Shown: positions 56,983 to 64,000 of the stretch, piece by piece
Numbering within the stretch: the stretch's first letter is position 1
Layout: every line of letters starts with the position of its first letter
Assembly (NCBI GenBank): GCA_018401615.1
Contig: JAGYKN010000003.1
Location: forward strand, 1-64,000
Direction: 5' to 3'
DNA from: Burkholderiaceae bacterium
GTDB taxonomy: Bacteria > Pseudomonadota > Gammaproteobacteria > Burkholderiales > Burkholderiaceae_A
Length of the DNA: 64,000 bases
The notes under the pieces: model-generated
The model's input: the letters and a program-made list of their open reading frames with translations, nothing else
What the model was told of the DNA's origin: nothing
Databases searched by the model: none
Program-made: the position numbers and the translations under genes

Positions 56983-58484
56983 TCTGAATCCCCTAACCAG
57001 AGGGCCTCGGTCGACCGGAAGGCTGAACCACTCCATTCCCAGACGGGATGGAGTTGGATCACACCGCTCTCAATTCCAGACACCTCCTCAATTCGAACCA
57101 GCCTTCGCACGCCATCTGAGCAACGCTGCTGGTGAACAATCAATCCAATGGCCGACTGAATCTGCTCGCGTATGACTGGTATGGGAAGGTCAAAACCAGC
57201 CATCAAGACCATCACCTCAAGTCGATACAGCGCGTCTCTTGGCGTGTTGGCGTGGACGGTTGTAAGGGACCCTTCGTGACCCGTGTTCATGGCCTGCAAC
57301 ATGTCGAGTGCCTCTCCCCCTCGACACTCACCCACCACAATCCGGTCTGGCCTCATGCGAAGGGCATTGCGAACGAGATCTCTAATGCTGATCTCGCCAC
57401 TGCCCTCTTGATTCGCCGTCCGGGCCTCTAGGGCTATGAGATTTGATGCAGTCAGCTGAAGCTCGGCTGCATCCTCTACCGTTACGATCCTCTCGGATTC
57501 GGGAATGAGGGAGGCTAGAAACTTTAGTGTTGTTGTCTTACCGGATCCCGTGCCGCCGCAGACCACAATGTTTTTGCGCTGATGGACTGCCCTGCAGAGG
57601 TAGTCGGCCATCTCCTCAGAAAGGGTGCCAGCCAAGACCATCTTCTGCGAGGAGTAGACCCCACTCGTAAAACGTCGAATCGTGAGACACGGCCCCCCGA
57701 TTGCTGGCGGAGATAGGACGGCGTTCACCCTGGAGCCGTCTGGCAGTCGACCATCTGCCATCGGAGATGCCTCATCAATGCGTCGACCAATGGGCAGAAA
57801 GATTCGCTCAATCACACCGCGAAGACTCTGCGGACTGTCAAAGGAGGCGGCAATCTTCTCGCAGCGTCCGAACCGTTCGACAAAGATCTCTGTCGATGAG
57901 TTGACCATGATCTCCGTGACGTCCGTGTCTCGCATGATCGACTCCAGAGGACCGAGCCCGACGAGCTCTGCAACCCAACGGTCGGCCAGAGACTCTGCCT
58001 GCGACGCGGTGAGCCCCTGGAGGACCTCGCCCAACTCCTGCTCGATCAGGGCATAGACCTCCAGCCGAATGCTGCTGTCGTTCAGGCTGCCCCACTCGCG
58101 GGTCTTGGCATCGAGTTGTGCTCGAAGTCTCGATAGGCCAATCGCAAAACGATCAGGCTGAGGCTCCTCCACCGAGGTGGCCAAGGCTGGAGGGACTCCC
58201 TGCCGCACCTTTAGTTGCCAGGTGCCAATGCGTATGTCGTCGGATGCCGACAGCGGGCCGTATTCGGAGACAGCCCGTTGGTTGACCTGGGTGCCTGTGA
58301 GAGACCCCATGTCTCTTAGCATCAGGCCCGACGGACCATCTTCGAGCATCGCATGGAGGCGAGAGATCGACAGTCCGCTCAGCCGTATGTCAGTGTCTTT
58401 GCCACTTCCAAACCGAACTGGCGCCTGTTGAAAGGATGCCGTTCGGAAGTCCGACACACCCTGGCGATAGAGGACCTCAATCAT
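56979..58484 (-). CDS. tadA: Tad pilus ATPase TadA/CpaF with N-terminal FHA domain
   Basis: Hexameric motor ATPase for Flp pilus assembly, 501 residues. Residues about 20-93 form a forkhead-associated domain ([35 protein letters not shown]), a phosphothreonine-binding module. The CpaF part follows: Walker [10 protein letters not shown] at 310-318, [21 protein letters not shown], and [16 protein letters not shown] at 58484 has GGAGAGG six bases upstream and is preferred to ATG 58526. The fusion suggests regulation by phosphorylation; no kinase gene is in the window. Confidence 0.93.
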   Translation of the reverse strand: MIEVLYRQGVSDFRTASFQQAPVRFGSGKDTDIRLSGLSISRLHAMLEDGPSGLMLRDMGSLTGTQVNQRAVSEYGPLSASDDIRIGTWQLKVRQGVPPALATSVEEPQPDRFAIGLSRLRAQLDAKTREWGSLNDSSIRLEVYALIEQELGEVLQGLTASQAESLADRWVAELVGLGPLESIMRDTDVTEIMVNSSTEIFVERFGRCEKIAASFDSPQSLRGVIERIFLPIGRRIDEASPMADGRLPDGSRVNAVLSPPAIGGPCLTIRRFTSGVYSSQKMVLAGTLSEEMADYLCRAVHQRKNIVVCGGTGSGKTTTLKFLASLIPESERIVTVEDAAELQLTASNLIALEARTANQEGSGEISIRDLVRNALRMRPDRIVVGECRGGEALDMLQAMNTGHEGSLTTVHANTPRDALYRLEVMVLMAGFDLPIPVIREQIQSAIGLIVHQQRCSDGVRRLVRIEEVSGIESGVIQLHPVWEWSGSAFRSTEALWLGDSD

Positions 58485-59859
58485 CTGCAGCCTCTCCAGA
58501 TGCACGATTGACCTCCGCCTGGCCATGAATGCGCCTGCGTGTCTCGTCGAGCTTGCCCATTGCCTCTCCGATCACCTTCTGATGGAAGGCATCCTGAGGC
58601 GAGATGAGCCTCGGTGTGATCATGACCACCATCTCACTGCGACGATCTCTAAAGTCCTTGGACCGAAACAAGGCTCCAAGAATTGGGATGTTTCCAAGGC
58701 CTGCCAATTTATCGATGGACTTGCTCCCCTCCTCGGATAAGAGACCGGACATCACCAGTGTCTCTCCCTGTTTGAGGTTGACCTGGGTCTCTGTCATGCG
58801 AGAGAGGAACCCCGGCAGGTCGCCGACCCGGATGGCTGGGTCGACCGTGCTGAGCTCTGTCAGGACATTTGCACTGATGACGCCCTGCTCGTTGACTCGG
58901 GGAGCAATCTCAAACCGGATGCCATAGGGCTTGAATTGGACCGATCCAGATCCCAGTGAAGACGTCACCGGCAGGGGTATCTCACCACCCGCAAGGAACT
59001 TGGCGGTTCCCCCACTGCGCGTCGATAACATTGGCTCAGCCAATACAACCGCATCTCCCTCTTGCTCCATGAGATTGATGACCGACAGCAGCGTCGATTG
59101 AAGCCCCATATAGACCGCAAACGGTGAGACTTTTGCAGCCGAGGCAGCCGAGTCGAGACCCGGAAAGTTTGGGGAAATCGATGGTGTGCCGCCGTTGAGT
59201 GCGCCATCTGATGTGGACCTGAAATGTCCGTTGGTCTTCATGTCACCAACGATCCCGACCATCGGGCCCGCCATGCTCTGCTGCCATTGGATACCGATTT
59301 TCTCCATGGCGTTTTTCTTGATTTCTAGGAATCGAACCTCCATCGCAATCATCTGCTCTGTGCCATCGGCACGGGCAAGATTGAGCAGTTTTGGATGTCG
59401 TTCAGCAAGCATTTTCAGTCGGTCTTGTTGCTCCGCGGACTTTGGTGTGCCAGTCACAACGACTTGGTCTCCGATGGCGTTTAGGGAGAGCCCATCATCT
59501 GCGCCAAGGGTCCTGCGGATGTCCTCGGTGACCCGGGAGACTTCGCCAGAGCGGACACGAACCAGGACTCGCCTTGCGGAGAATGAGTCTCCCCAGAGCA
59601 GCAGACTTGTCTCACCATCGCGCTTGCCGGCCAGGAGCAGCCCGCCACCTTTGAGCGGCTTGACGCCCAAGACGGACCCATCACCAACCACAACTCGGCG
59701 AAGGCCGTCGATGGCGATGTGCGTTGTCTGTCCGGATTGCACACTGATGCTCTCAGGAATCTCGGCCAGAAGTGATGGGCTGACCGCCGAGATGCACAGG
59801 CCCAGGAGAAATCCCAACCCCCGAAAGAGCCAGGGCCGATAGAGGTCGGTCGCTCTCAT
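58477..59859 (-). CDS. Tad pilus outer-membrane secretin RcpA/CpaC
   Basis: A 460-residue secretin with signal peptide (LLGLCISAVSPSLLA). N-terminal pilus-associated domain with GQTTHIAIDGLRRVVVGDG, a BON-like region, then the secretin domain ending MSGLLSEEGSKSIDKLAG, IPILGALFRSKDF and MVVMITPRLI. It forms the outer-membrane channel. It overlaps cpaB by 4 bases (ATGA) and tadA by 8. Confidence 0.92.
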   Translation of the reverse strand: MRATDLYRPWLFRGLGFLLGLCISAVSPSLLAEIPESISVQSGQTTHIAIDGLRRVVVGDGSVLGVKPLKGGGLLLAGKRDGETSLLLWGDSFSARRVLVRVRSGEVSRVTEDIRRTLGADDGLSLNAIGDQVVVTGTPKSAEQQDRLKMLAERHPKLLNLARADGTEQMIAMEVRFLEIKKNAMEKIGIQWQQSMAGPMVGIVGDMKTNGHFRSTSDGALNGGTPSISPNFPGLDSAASAAKVSPFAVYMGLQSTLLSVINLMEQEGDAVVLAEPMLSTRSGGTAKFLAGGEIPLPVTSSLGSGSVQFKPYGIRFEIAPRVNEQGVISANVLTELSTVDPAIRVGDLPGFLSRMTETQVNLKQGETLVMSGLLSEEGSKSIDKLAGLGNIPILGALFRSKDFRDRRSEMVVMITPRLISPQDAFHQKVIGEAMGKLDETRRRIHGQAEVNRASGEAADD

Positions 59860-60701
59860 GACGCGCCTCCTGGCTGATGAATCAGCACCTCAATTGGAGA
59901 TGAGACCCTGTTTTTTAGCGGCCGTGTCCGAGTGGGCTGATCCAGACTCCCCCGCAAGGCCACCAGGAGGCGAGATGCGGATTGCGCCTCCATGATGCTC
60001 GCCACAACCGGTGCGGGCACCAAAAGCGAGAGCCCCCCTGCGGAGTGGGCCTGCGAGTTCTCGGAGATCTCAGTGCGCCCCCCAACTGCCACGACCTTTA
60101 TTGCCGAGGCAATCAGCCGCCCACTTGTTGCGGGTGCATCGGTGGCAAGCACCTCGATTCCAGAGGAGTCTGCTGGGCGCAGGCCCGTCTGAGCGCCAAT
60201 CTGCCAGAGATCGATCAGCTGCCCCGGTCGAATAAGGCCATGCCCTCCACCAGCGTCTGCGGGAAGGCCAATGACTCGGTACCCAGAGGGGATCTCCCCG
60301 AGCGGAGAAACCGTCGTGCTTGCCGCCCGCAGATCCTCTCGCCAGATCGGTGAGCCTGGCAGGAGCGCCCTGGTCACGCGTTGACCCTCGATGTCCGAGA
60401 CCTCCTCAGGGCGAATGGGCGTGCCCGTGAACCAGGCTGCTGGGACCTCCCTCATGGCCAGGCGAGAGACTCGCAGGGGTTCGCCAGGTTGATGTGCCTC
60501 TCCAGCGACCACCACCGGCACAAGGCCCTCCTCGATGCGAACCTCGCTCCTGACCTCCTCACGGATCGACTCTCGATCGTCGTGCATGAGCCATCCCGCC
60601 GCAAGACCGGCGCAGAGCCCTGGGACTAGAAACCATCGTCGACCACCGAGCCAGACAGCTGCCTGGCCGCGCCACTTTTTTAAAGACTCGAGAACCATCA
60701 T
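59856..60701 (-). CDS. cpaB: Flp pilus assembly protein CpaB/RcpC
   Basis: A 281-residue protein with an N-terminal transmembrane helix (FLVPGLCAGLAAGWLM) and an SAF-like domain (VPVVVAGEAHQPGEPLRVSRLAMREVP) typical of CpaB. Known role: assembly or gating partner of the secretin. Two ATG codons in tandem (60701, 60698) can serve as start. The upstream small pilin gene ends three bases before. Confidence 0.9.
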   Translation of the reverse strand: MMVLESLKKWRGQAAVWLGGRRWFLVPGLCAGLAAGWLMHDDRESIREEVRSEVRIEEGLVPVVVAGEAHQPGEPLRVSRLAMREVPAAWFTGTPIRPEEVSDIEGQRVTRALLPGSPIWREDLRAASTTVSPLGEIPSGYRVIGLPADAGGGHGLIRPGQLIDLWQIGAQTGLRPADSSGIEVLATDAPATSGRLIASAIKVVAVGGRTEISENSQAHSAGGLSLLVPAPVVASIMEAQSASRLLVALRGSLDQPTRTRPLKNRVSSPIEVLIHQPGGAS

Positions 60702-60704
60702 CGA

Positions 60705-60860
60705 TCACCCCATCGGTAAGGAAACAAGAAAAAGAAAACTCCTCCACGCGCGCGCGACTGCAGGCAAGACATCAAGACGAATGAGACCAAGGATGCCGAC
60801 CGAGACAAAGGTGAGGGCGATGATGTACTCGGCAATGGCTGACCCAGTTGGCCGCCTCAA
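60705..60860 (-). CDS. Second, short Flp-type pilin
   Basis: A 51-residue ORF starting with TTG at 60860, overlapping the previous gene's stop as TTGA. The sequence shows a short basic leader MRRPTG, then SAIAEYIIAL: Gly at -1, Glu at +5 and Tyr at +6, exactly the Flp pilin cleavage motif. One hydrophobic helix follows, then a short basic part and a second hydrophobic stretch. It sits in a pilus operon between an unknown gene and cpaB. Too short for most gene finders. Confidence 0.78.
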   Translation of the reverse strand: MRRPTGSAIAEYIIALTFVSVGILGLIRLDVLPAVARAWRSFLFLVSLPMG

Positions 60861-61429
60861 CGTGTCACGTCCTGCTTGAGCTCAACGCGAAATCTCTCCC
60901 CAGACGCCAAAACAAGGCTCACCACGGTGATGATGTGTCCCCGATGCATGAGGCGCGTGACGGCGTAGGGACGATCACCTGATGACCCCTCTGAACTCTG
61001 CGAGCCTCTGGGACGAGCACCAAAACGCCCCTCGATATGCCGACGGTGGTCTTCCACCAGCGGGACATGGGCCGTGATGGGGGTGACCGTCATGCTCGCG
61101 CCATGAATGCCAAGCCCGACCTCCCATGCCCCACTGCGATCTGCTCGAGGGTGGTGATCAAGCGCCAGGCGAATGCGATATCCCTCTGAGCCCTTCGATG
61201 CGTGACGCCACTGAACAGCCTCATAGACATTCGGCCGGAGGATTGCAGCCACACACCATCCACCAGCCTGGGCCCCGAACGGTTCCAGGCCCTCTCTCTT
61301 CCAGTCGTTGAGCTGCGCATCTCGCGCGACACAGGCAGGCTGATTCGATGTCAATACCTCGGTGCTGAGCGGTTGACCAGCTGCCAGCAGGTTCATGGTC
61401 ATCAGGGCGGTGATTGAGGCAGGGTTCAT
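60857..61429 (-). CDS. Tad-operon protein of unknown function
   Basis: A 190-residue protein from ATG 61429 (MNPASITALMTMNLL), which overlaps the previous stop by ATGA. A weak signal peptide may end near LAAGQPLS. The remainder is hydrophilic with three cysteines (ACVARD, GGWCV) and beta-rich stretches (YRIRLALDHHP, GHIITVVSLVLASGERFRVEL). I do not recognise a family. Its place inside the pilus operon suggests a periplasmic assembly role. Confidence 0.7.
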   Translation of the reverse strand: MNPASITALMTMNLLAAGQPLSTEVLTSNQPACVARDAQLNDWKREGLEPFGAQAGGWCVAAILRPNVYEAVQWRHASKGSEGYRIRLALDHHPRADRSGAWEVGLGIHGASMTVTPITAHVPLVEDHRRHIEGRFGARPRGSQSSEGSSGDRPYAVTRLMHRGHIITVVSLVLASGERFRVELKQDVTR

Positions 61430-62139
61430 CTCGAGGGGCTCCGCGGGGCGGTCGTTGTCGGGAAGGGCTGCAGCCCATTGAAGCGGTGGAATCCTCTTCG
61501 GAAACGCTCTGAACCAGACTCGAGTCCCACCCATTCCATGGTGGGCATCAAGACCTCCGATACGGGCGAATAGGACAGCCCCCAGGCATCGGCCAACCAT
61601 GGCAGGGGGTTGGATCCGGACTGGACCCGAGACAGTGTCTGAGCGTCACTCTCCGAGGACCAGTCATGAGAGGTCACGGCAACAGATGCGGAGAACCCAC
61701 CTCTGTCAGTCTGGTGTTTGGGCTGACTGGCATGCGTTCGGATCAGCCGGTGACTCTCTGGCAAGGTAAAGAGTGACTCGACCGTGTTGGAGCGAAAACC
61801 AGCCAGTGCCCGGCCAAGTTGCTCCATGACAGATTGACCGGAGACCTGGGCAATCGGCTGGTCAAGACCTCGCTCGAGCTCCCCCGGGCGCTGCCCATCG
61901 GCGGGGGTACTTCGAATGGGTTGCCTGCTATCGAGGGCCCAGGGGGACTGGGTGCGCAGGAGCCTGCTGCAAGAAGGCCCGAGTGCATGGCAGGCCATGG
62001 CATCTCGATGGGCGACCCGACTGACCATCTGCGCATCGGAACCAAGACGCCAGAAGGTCAGGGCCATGCCCATGAGGCCAGCCAACAGACCCAGGATCAC
62101 AAGGCCCTCGACAAGTGCCTGTCCACCCGGCGCCCTCAT
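61426..62139 (-). CDS. TadE-like minor pseudopilin
   Basis: A 237-residue protein starting MRAPGGQALVEGLVILGLLAG. The motif G|QALVE (Glu at +5) and the following hydrophobic helix fit a TadE-type prepilin; the leader is only six residues. The rest is a periplasmic domain without clear family, including two cysteines close together (MACHALGPSCSRLL). Co-translated with its neighbours through four-base overlaps. Confidence 0.75.
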   Translation of the reverse strand: MRAPGGQALVEGLVILGLLAGLMGMALTFWRLGSDAQMVSRVAHRDAMACHALGPSCSRLLRTQSPWALDSRQPIRSTPADGQRPGELERGLDQPIAQVSGQSVMEQLGRALAGFRSNTVESLFTLPESHRLIRTHASQPKHQTDRGGFSASVAVTSHDWSSESDAQTLSRVQSGSNPLPWLADAWGLSYSPVSEVLMPTMEWVGLESGSERFRRGFHRFNGLQPFPTTTAPRSPSR

Positions 62140-63497
62140 GGGCCAGTTCTCCTGCCGGCCACGAGCATCGCGGCCGCCTGATCCTCCACGCTCAGTGCTG
62201 TGAGGTTGGCGTTCCAGAAAGGCATGAAAAGGCTTGGGAGATGCTCGATGGGCCCCGACGTTGGATCCACGAATGAGACCTGACCGACAGAGACTGCCCA
62301 GACGGCTTTGCCGAGAAATCCATCGGCCTGTGCCGGATTGAATTCACCCCCTAGCCGGACCAACCGATTGACCGCCTCAGTCGCAGCCGGTGCGAGGCGT
62401 TTCCCATCTGTGAGTCGAACCAGAATGGGGATGCGAAAGGTGGCCTGTCTGCGGCCGACGGCCGACTGATCCGAGAGGTCTCGGTATCCTGAGAGCCCGA
62501 GGTAGCCCGTGATGGCAGAACCCTCTGATCGTGCTCGAGAGAGCGCTTGACCGTTTGCAGCCGTGCCGGCCTGCGCCATCAGGCCTGCATCAACCGGCGT
62601 TGCGGCCTGCGCCGAGCCCCATCCGAGCGGGAAAGACTCGCTGATTCCCCTGCACGTGACTCGAAACCACCCTCTGCCGCGCTGCCAACGGTGAACAGAC
62701 AGGGTGTCGACAGATTCCCATTCTCTGAAATCTTGCGTCAGGGCGGTTCCGCCTCGCCGAACAAGCCGTGAGAAGAGCGTGTTCACGCTCGTTGGAACAC
62801 AGCCAGTCGAGGGAAGAAGGTAGAGGCGCTGGTCGAATCCCCTGGAGCGGCTAAAGGCATCGAGTTGCTCGAGGATGTGCTGCGCCTGGAGTTGCCGATC
62901 TGCTCCCCCGAAGCTTCGAACAGAGCGATAGAACCTCGAGACATCGGAGGTGGGAAGGTACTGACCAAAGAATCGAGGGTCTCCAGACCAGATCACCTCA
63001 TTGACGAGAGACTGGGTCGCAAAGGGGTTGGCCGCAAGCTGCATCGCCTCCTGCGAGGCCTGTAATGCCCTGGTGTAGGCGCTTCTGAAGGGAACCTCGG
63101 ACACGACCGCCGCCTGGGCGAGACCGCGAGTCGCAACCGTGGCCTGCTGAAGCCATGCTGAGACGCCCGAGAGGGCGGGAAAGAGCGCTGCGACCTGACC
63201 AGTGTTTCGTGTGATGGTCTCAAGGTGCTTGATCCACGAGAGCAATGTCAGGCTCTGCGCGATCATGACCTCATTGGCAATGATGGCCCGATTTGCGTAG
63301 GCCTGATAGTTCATGGCCTGTGCGTACCAGGTCGCAACCGACAACGCTGCCGCATCCGAGAGATCCGAACCCCTCTGCTTGTCCGAGAAGAGGGCGGCAG
63401 CGGCCAGCAAGACCGTCACGCCGACGGCGCACATCAGGATGAGTGCCATGCCGGCCGCCAAGACAAAGCCCCTGGGAGAGGTCGCAGCAGGGGTCAC
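62136..63497 (-). CDS. TadG-like pilus protein
   Basis: A 453-residue protein with one N-terminal helix (RGFVLAAGMALILMCAVGVTVLLAAAALF) after a short leader. The soluble part begins DLSDAAALSVATWYAQAMNYQAYANRAI, the pattern of TadG-like N-termini (PF13400-like; match from memory). The long C-terminal region is unique. It probably forms a periplasmic minor component. It overlaps the first pilin gene by ATGA and the next TadE-like gene by 4 bases. Confidence 0.75.
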   Translation of the reverse strand: MTPAATSPRGFVLAAGMALILMCAVGVTVLLAAAALFSDKQRGSDLSDAAALSVATWYAQAMNYQAYANRAIIANEVMIAQSLTLLSWIKHLETITRNTGQVAALFPALSGVSAWLQQATVATRGLAQAAVVSEVPFRSAYTRALQASQEAMQLAANPFATQSLVNEVIWSGDPRFFGQYLPTSDVSRFYRSVRSFGGADRQLQAQHILEQLDAFSRSRGFDQRLYLLPSTGCVPTSVNTLFSRLVRRGGTALTQDFREWESVDTLSVHRWQRGRGWFRVTCRGISESFPLGWGSAQAATPVDAGLMAQAGTAANGQALSRARSEGSAITGYLGLSGYRDLSDQSAVGRRQATFRIPILVRLTDGKRLAPAATEAVNRLVRLGGEFNPAQADGFLGKAVWAVSVGQVSFVDPTSGPIEHLPSLFMPFWNANLTALSVEDQAAAMLVAGRRTGP

Positions 63498-63787
63498 TGG
63501 CGGTTGTCTTCGTTGAAGTTTCGCAGACCCTTGGCACTGTTGGCTGTGAGGCGCGCGGAATTCGCATTCGAACTTGCTGCACTAATGGCAGAGCCGCCAT
63601 CATTTCCGGCGATCTCCTGGGCGATGCCTGCCGTCTGGTTGCGAATTGTCTGCCCAAGAAGGCTGTAGACACCAATGGCTGCAACCGCCACAACTGCAAC
63701 AACGATGATGTACTCCGTCATACCCTGGCCCTTGGGCCTGCTCGATGAGACTCCATGACGAACTCGGCGAATCCAACTGGTATTCAT
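63494..63787 (-). CDS. Major Flp-type pilin
   Basis: A 97-residue prepilin from ATG 63787 with an AGGAG seven bases upstream. The basic leader ends SRPKG, then QGMTEYIIVVAVVAVAAIGV: Glu at +5 and Tyr at +6 after the glycine, the Flp cleavage motif. A hydrophilic Ser/Ala/Asn-rich tail of 50 residues makes it longer than typical Flp (about 55-75). It heads the operon, as major pilins do. Confidence 0.88.
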   Translation of the reverse strand: MNTSWIRRVRHGVSSSRPKGQGMTEYIIVVAVVAVAAIGVYSLLGQTIRNQTAGIAQEIAGNDGGSAISAASSNANSARLTANSAKGLRNFNEDNRQ

Positions 63788-63842
63788 GCGGCGCTCCTGT
63801 GGGGAAAGAAGCCGCAAGTCTCAAGCAGCAGGGCGCCTCAGG

Positions 63843-63848
63843 ATATTA
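63843..63848 (-). promoter_or_regulatory. Possible -10 element of the tad operon
   Basis: TAATAT on the minus strand, about 55 bases upstream of the first pilin ATG, flanked by two GAGGCGC direct repeats. No good -35 is visible, so an activator or other sigma factor may be needed. Low confidence. Confidence 0.3.
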
Positions 63849-63877
63849 GCGCCTCGGATTAGGCTGTTTGTTTCACC

Positions 63878-64000
63878 TCAATGCCCGTGCAAAAACCGCG
63901 TGGCCAGAGCAGCGGTGGCCACACCAGACAGCATCAGGGCCGGCTGCTGCCAGACGGCCCGATTTTGACCGCCGTGGTGATGTGAATCTGCCTGGGCATG
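63878..64000 (-). CDS. 3' end of an unidentified gene (5' part outside window)
   Basis: The last 40 codons of a minus-strand frame ending TGA at 63878. It reads a His-rich stretch (DSHHHGGQ), then a hydrophobic helix (PALMLSGVATAALATRFL) and LHGH. It looks like the C-terminus of a membrane protein, possibly metal-related given the histidines, but the fragment is too short to assign. Confidence 0.35.
   Translation of the reverse strand, partial: HAQADSHHHGGQNRAVWQQPALMLSGVATAALATRFLHGH

Noticed and set aside
60559-60747. 62-codon minus-strand frame overlapping the cpaB start
   Set aside because: Out of frame with both cpaB and the short pilin; no conserved features.

Overview
The window looks like a gene-dense stretch (almost no gap over 200 bases, many 1-17 base overlaps) of a moderately GC-rich betaproteobacterial chromosome, most likely order Burkholderiales. 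The evidence is gene order: rpsP-rimM-trmD-rplS; ndk-rlmN-ispG-hisS-yfgM-bamB-der-hfq-hflX-hflK-hflC-hisZ-purA; tRNA-Leu/rnr/rlmB; surE-pcm-nlpD; oxyR-recG; rpmB-rpmG. The protein sequences agree, for example OxyR with both redox cysteines and long N-termini on RimM and Pcm. I cannot assign a genus.

Layout. 1-8.5 kb: the end of a membrane glycosyltransferase-like gene, orn, a pterin dehydratase, rsgA, a CobD/CbiB-family gene, the rpsP operon, mltB and a Nudix gene. 8.5-25.4 kb: a long minus-strand housekeeping block running from ndk down to purA, then tRNA-Leu (plus strand), rnr and rlmB. 25.5-33.7 kb: a BI-1 membrane protein, rlmD, a broken exonuclease gene, nlpD-pcm-surE-CBS, wrbA-DUF2069, dusA and tRNA-Arg. 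33.7-42.3 kb: a PQQ module made of cytochrome c, a soluble PQQ sugar dehydrogenase, an M48 protease, a divergent ABC transporter pair and pqqABCDE. 42.3-54.3 kb: cysM, oxyR, recG, ridA, a Tat-exported multicopper oxidase, a photolyase-like gene with a DCC partner, a secreted nuclease, a ChaN-like gene, tRNA-Thr, ispH, fkpB, radC, rpmB and rpmG. 54.4-63.8 kb: a minus-strand tad (Flp pilus) operon. The last 120 bases hold the 3' end of another minus-strand gene.

How the genes work together. The PQQ module reads as a self-contained periplasmic aldose-oxidation unit: pqqA-E make the cofactor, the GSDH-family enzyme uses it, and the class I cytochrome c next to it could take the electrons. The tad operon encodes two Flp-type pilins, several TadE/TadG-like minor pilins, CpaB, the RcpA/CpaC secretin, the TadA ATPase and TadB/TadC. 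Nearly every junction overlaps by 4 bases or less, which suggests tight translational coupling.

Most unusual items: (1) an apparent fusion of a DUF192-like domain to a TadE-like pseudopilin, with an internal prepilin-peptidase site; (2) a 51-residue second Flp pilin; (3) an FHA domain fused to TadA; (4) a photolyase-like protein whose FAD domain precedes an alpha/beta domain, apparently a permuted order; (5) a PolB-type exonuclease gene broken by at least five frame changes and a stop; (6) mltB with a strong ribosome-binding site in front of an ATT codon; (7) hflX coding signal running upstream into hfq with no canonical start. rpoS is absent from its usual place next to nlpD, and pilF/rodZ are absent between rlmN and ispG. 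I saw no insertion sequence, prophage, CRISPR array or rRNA gene.
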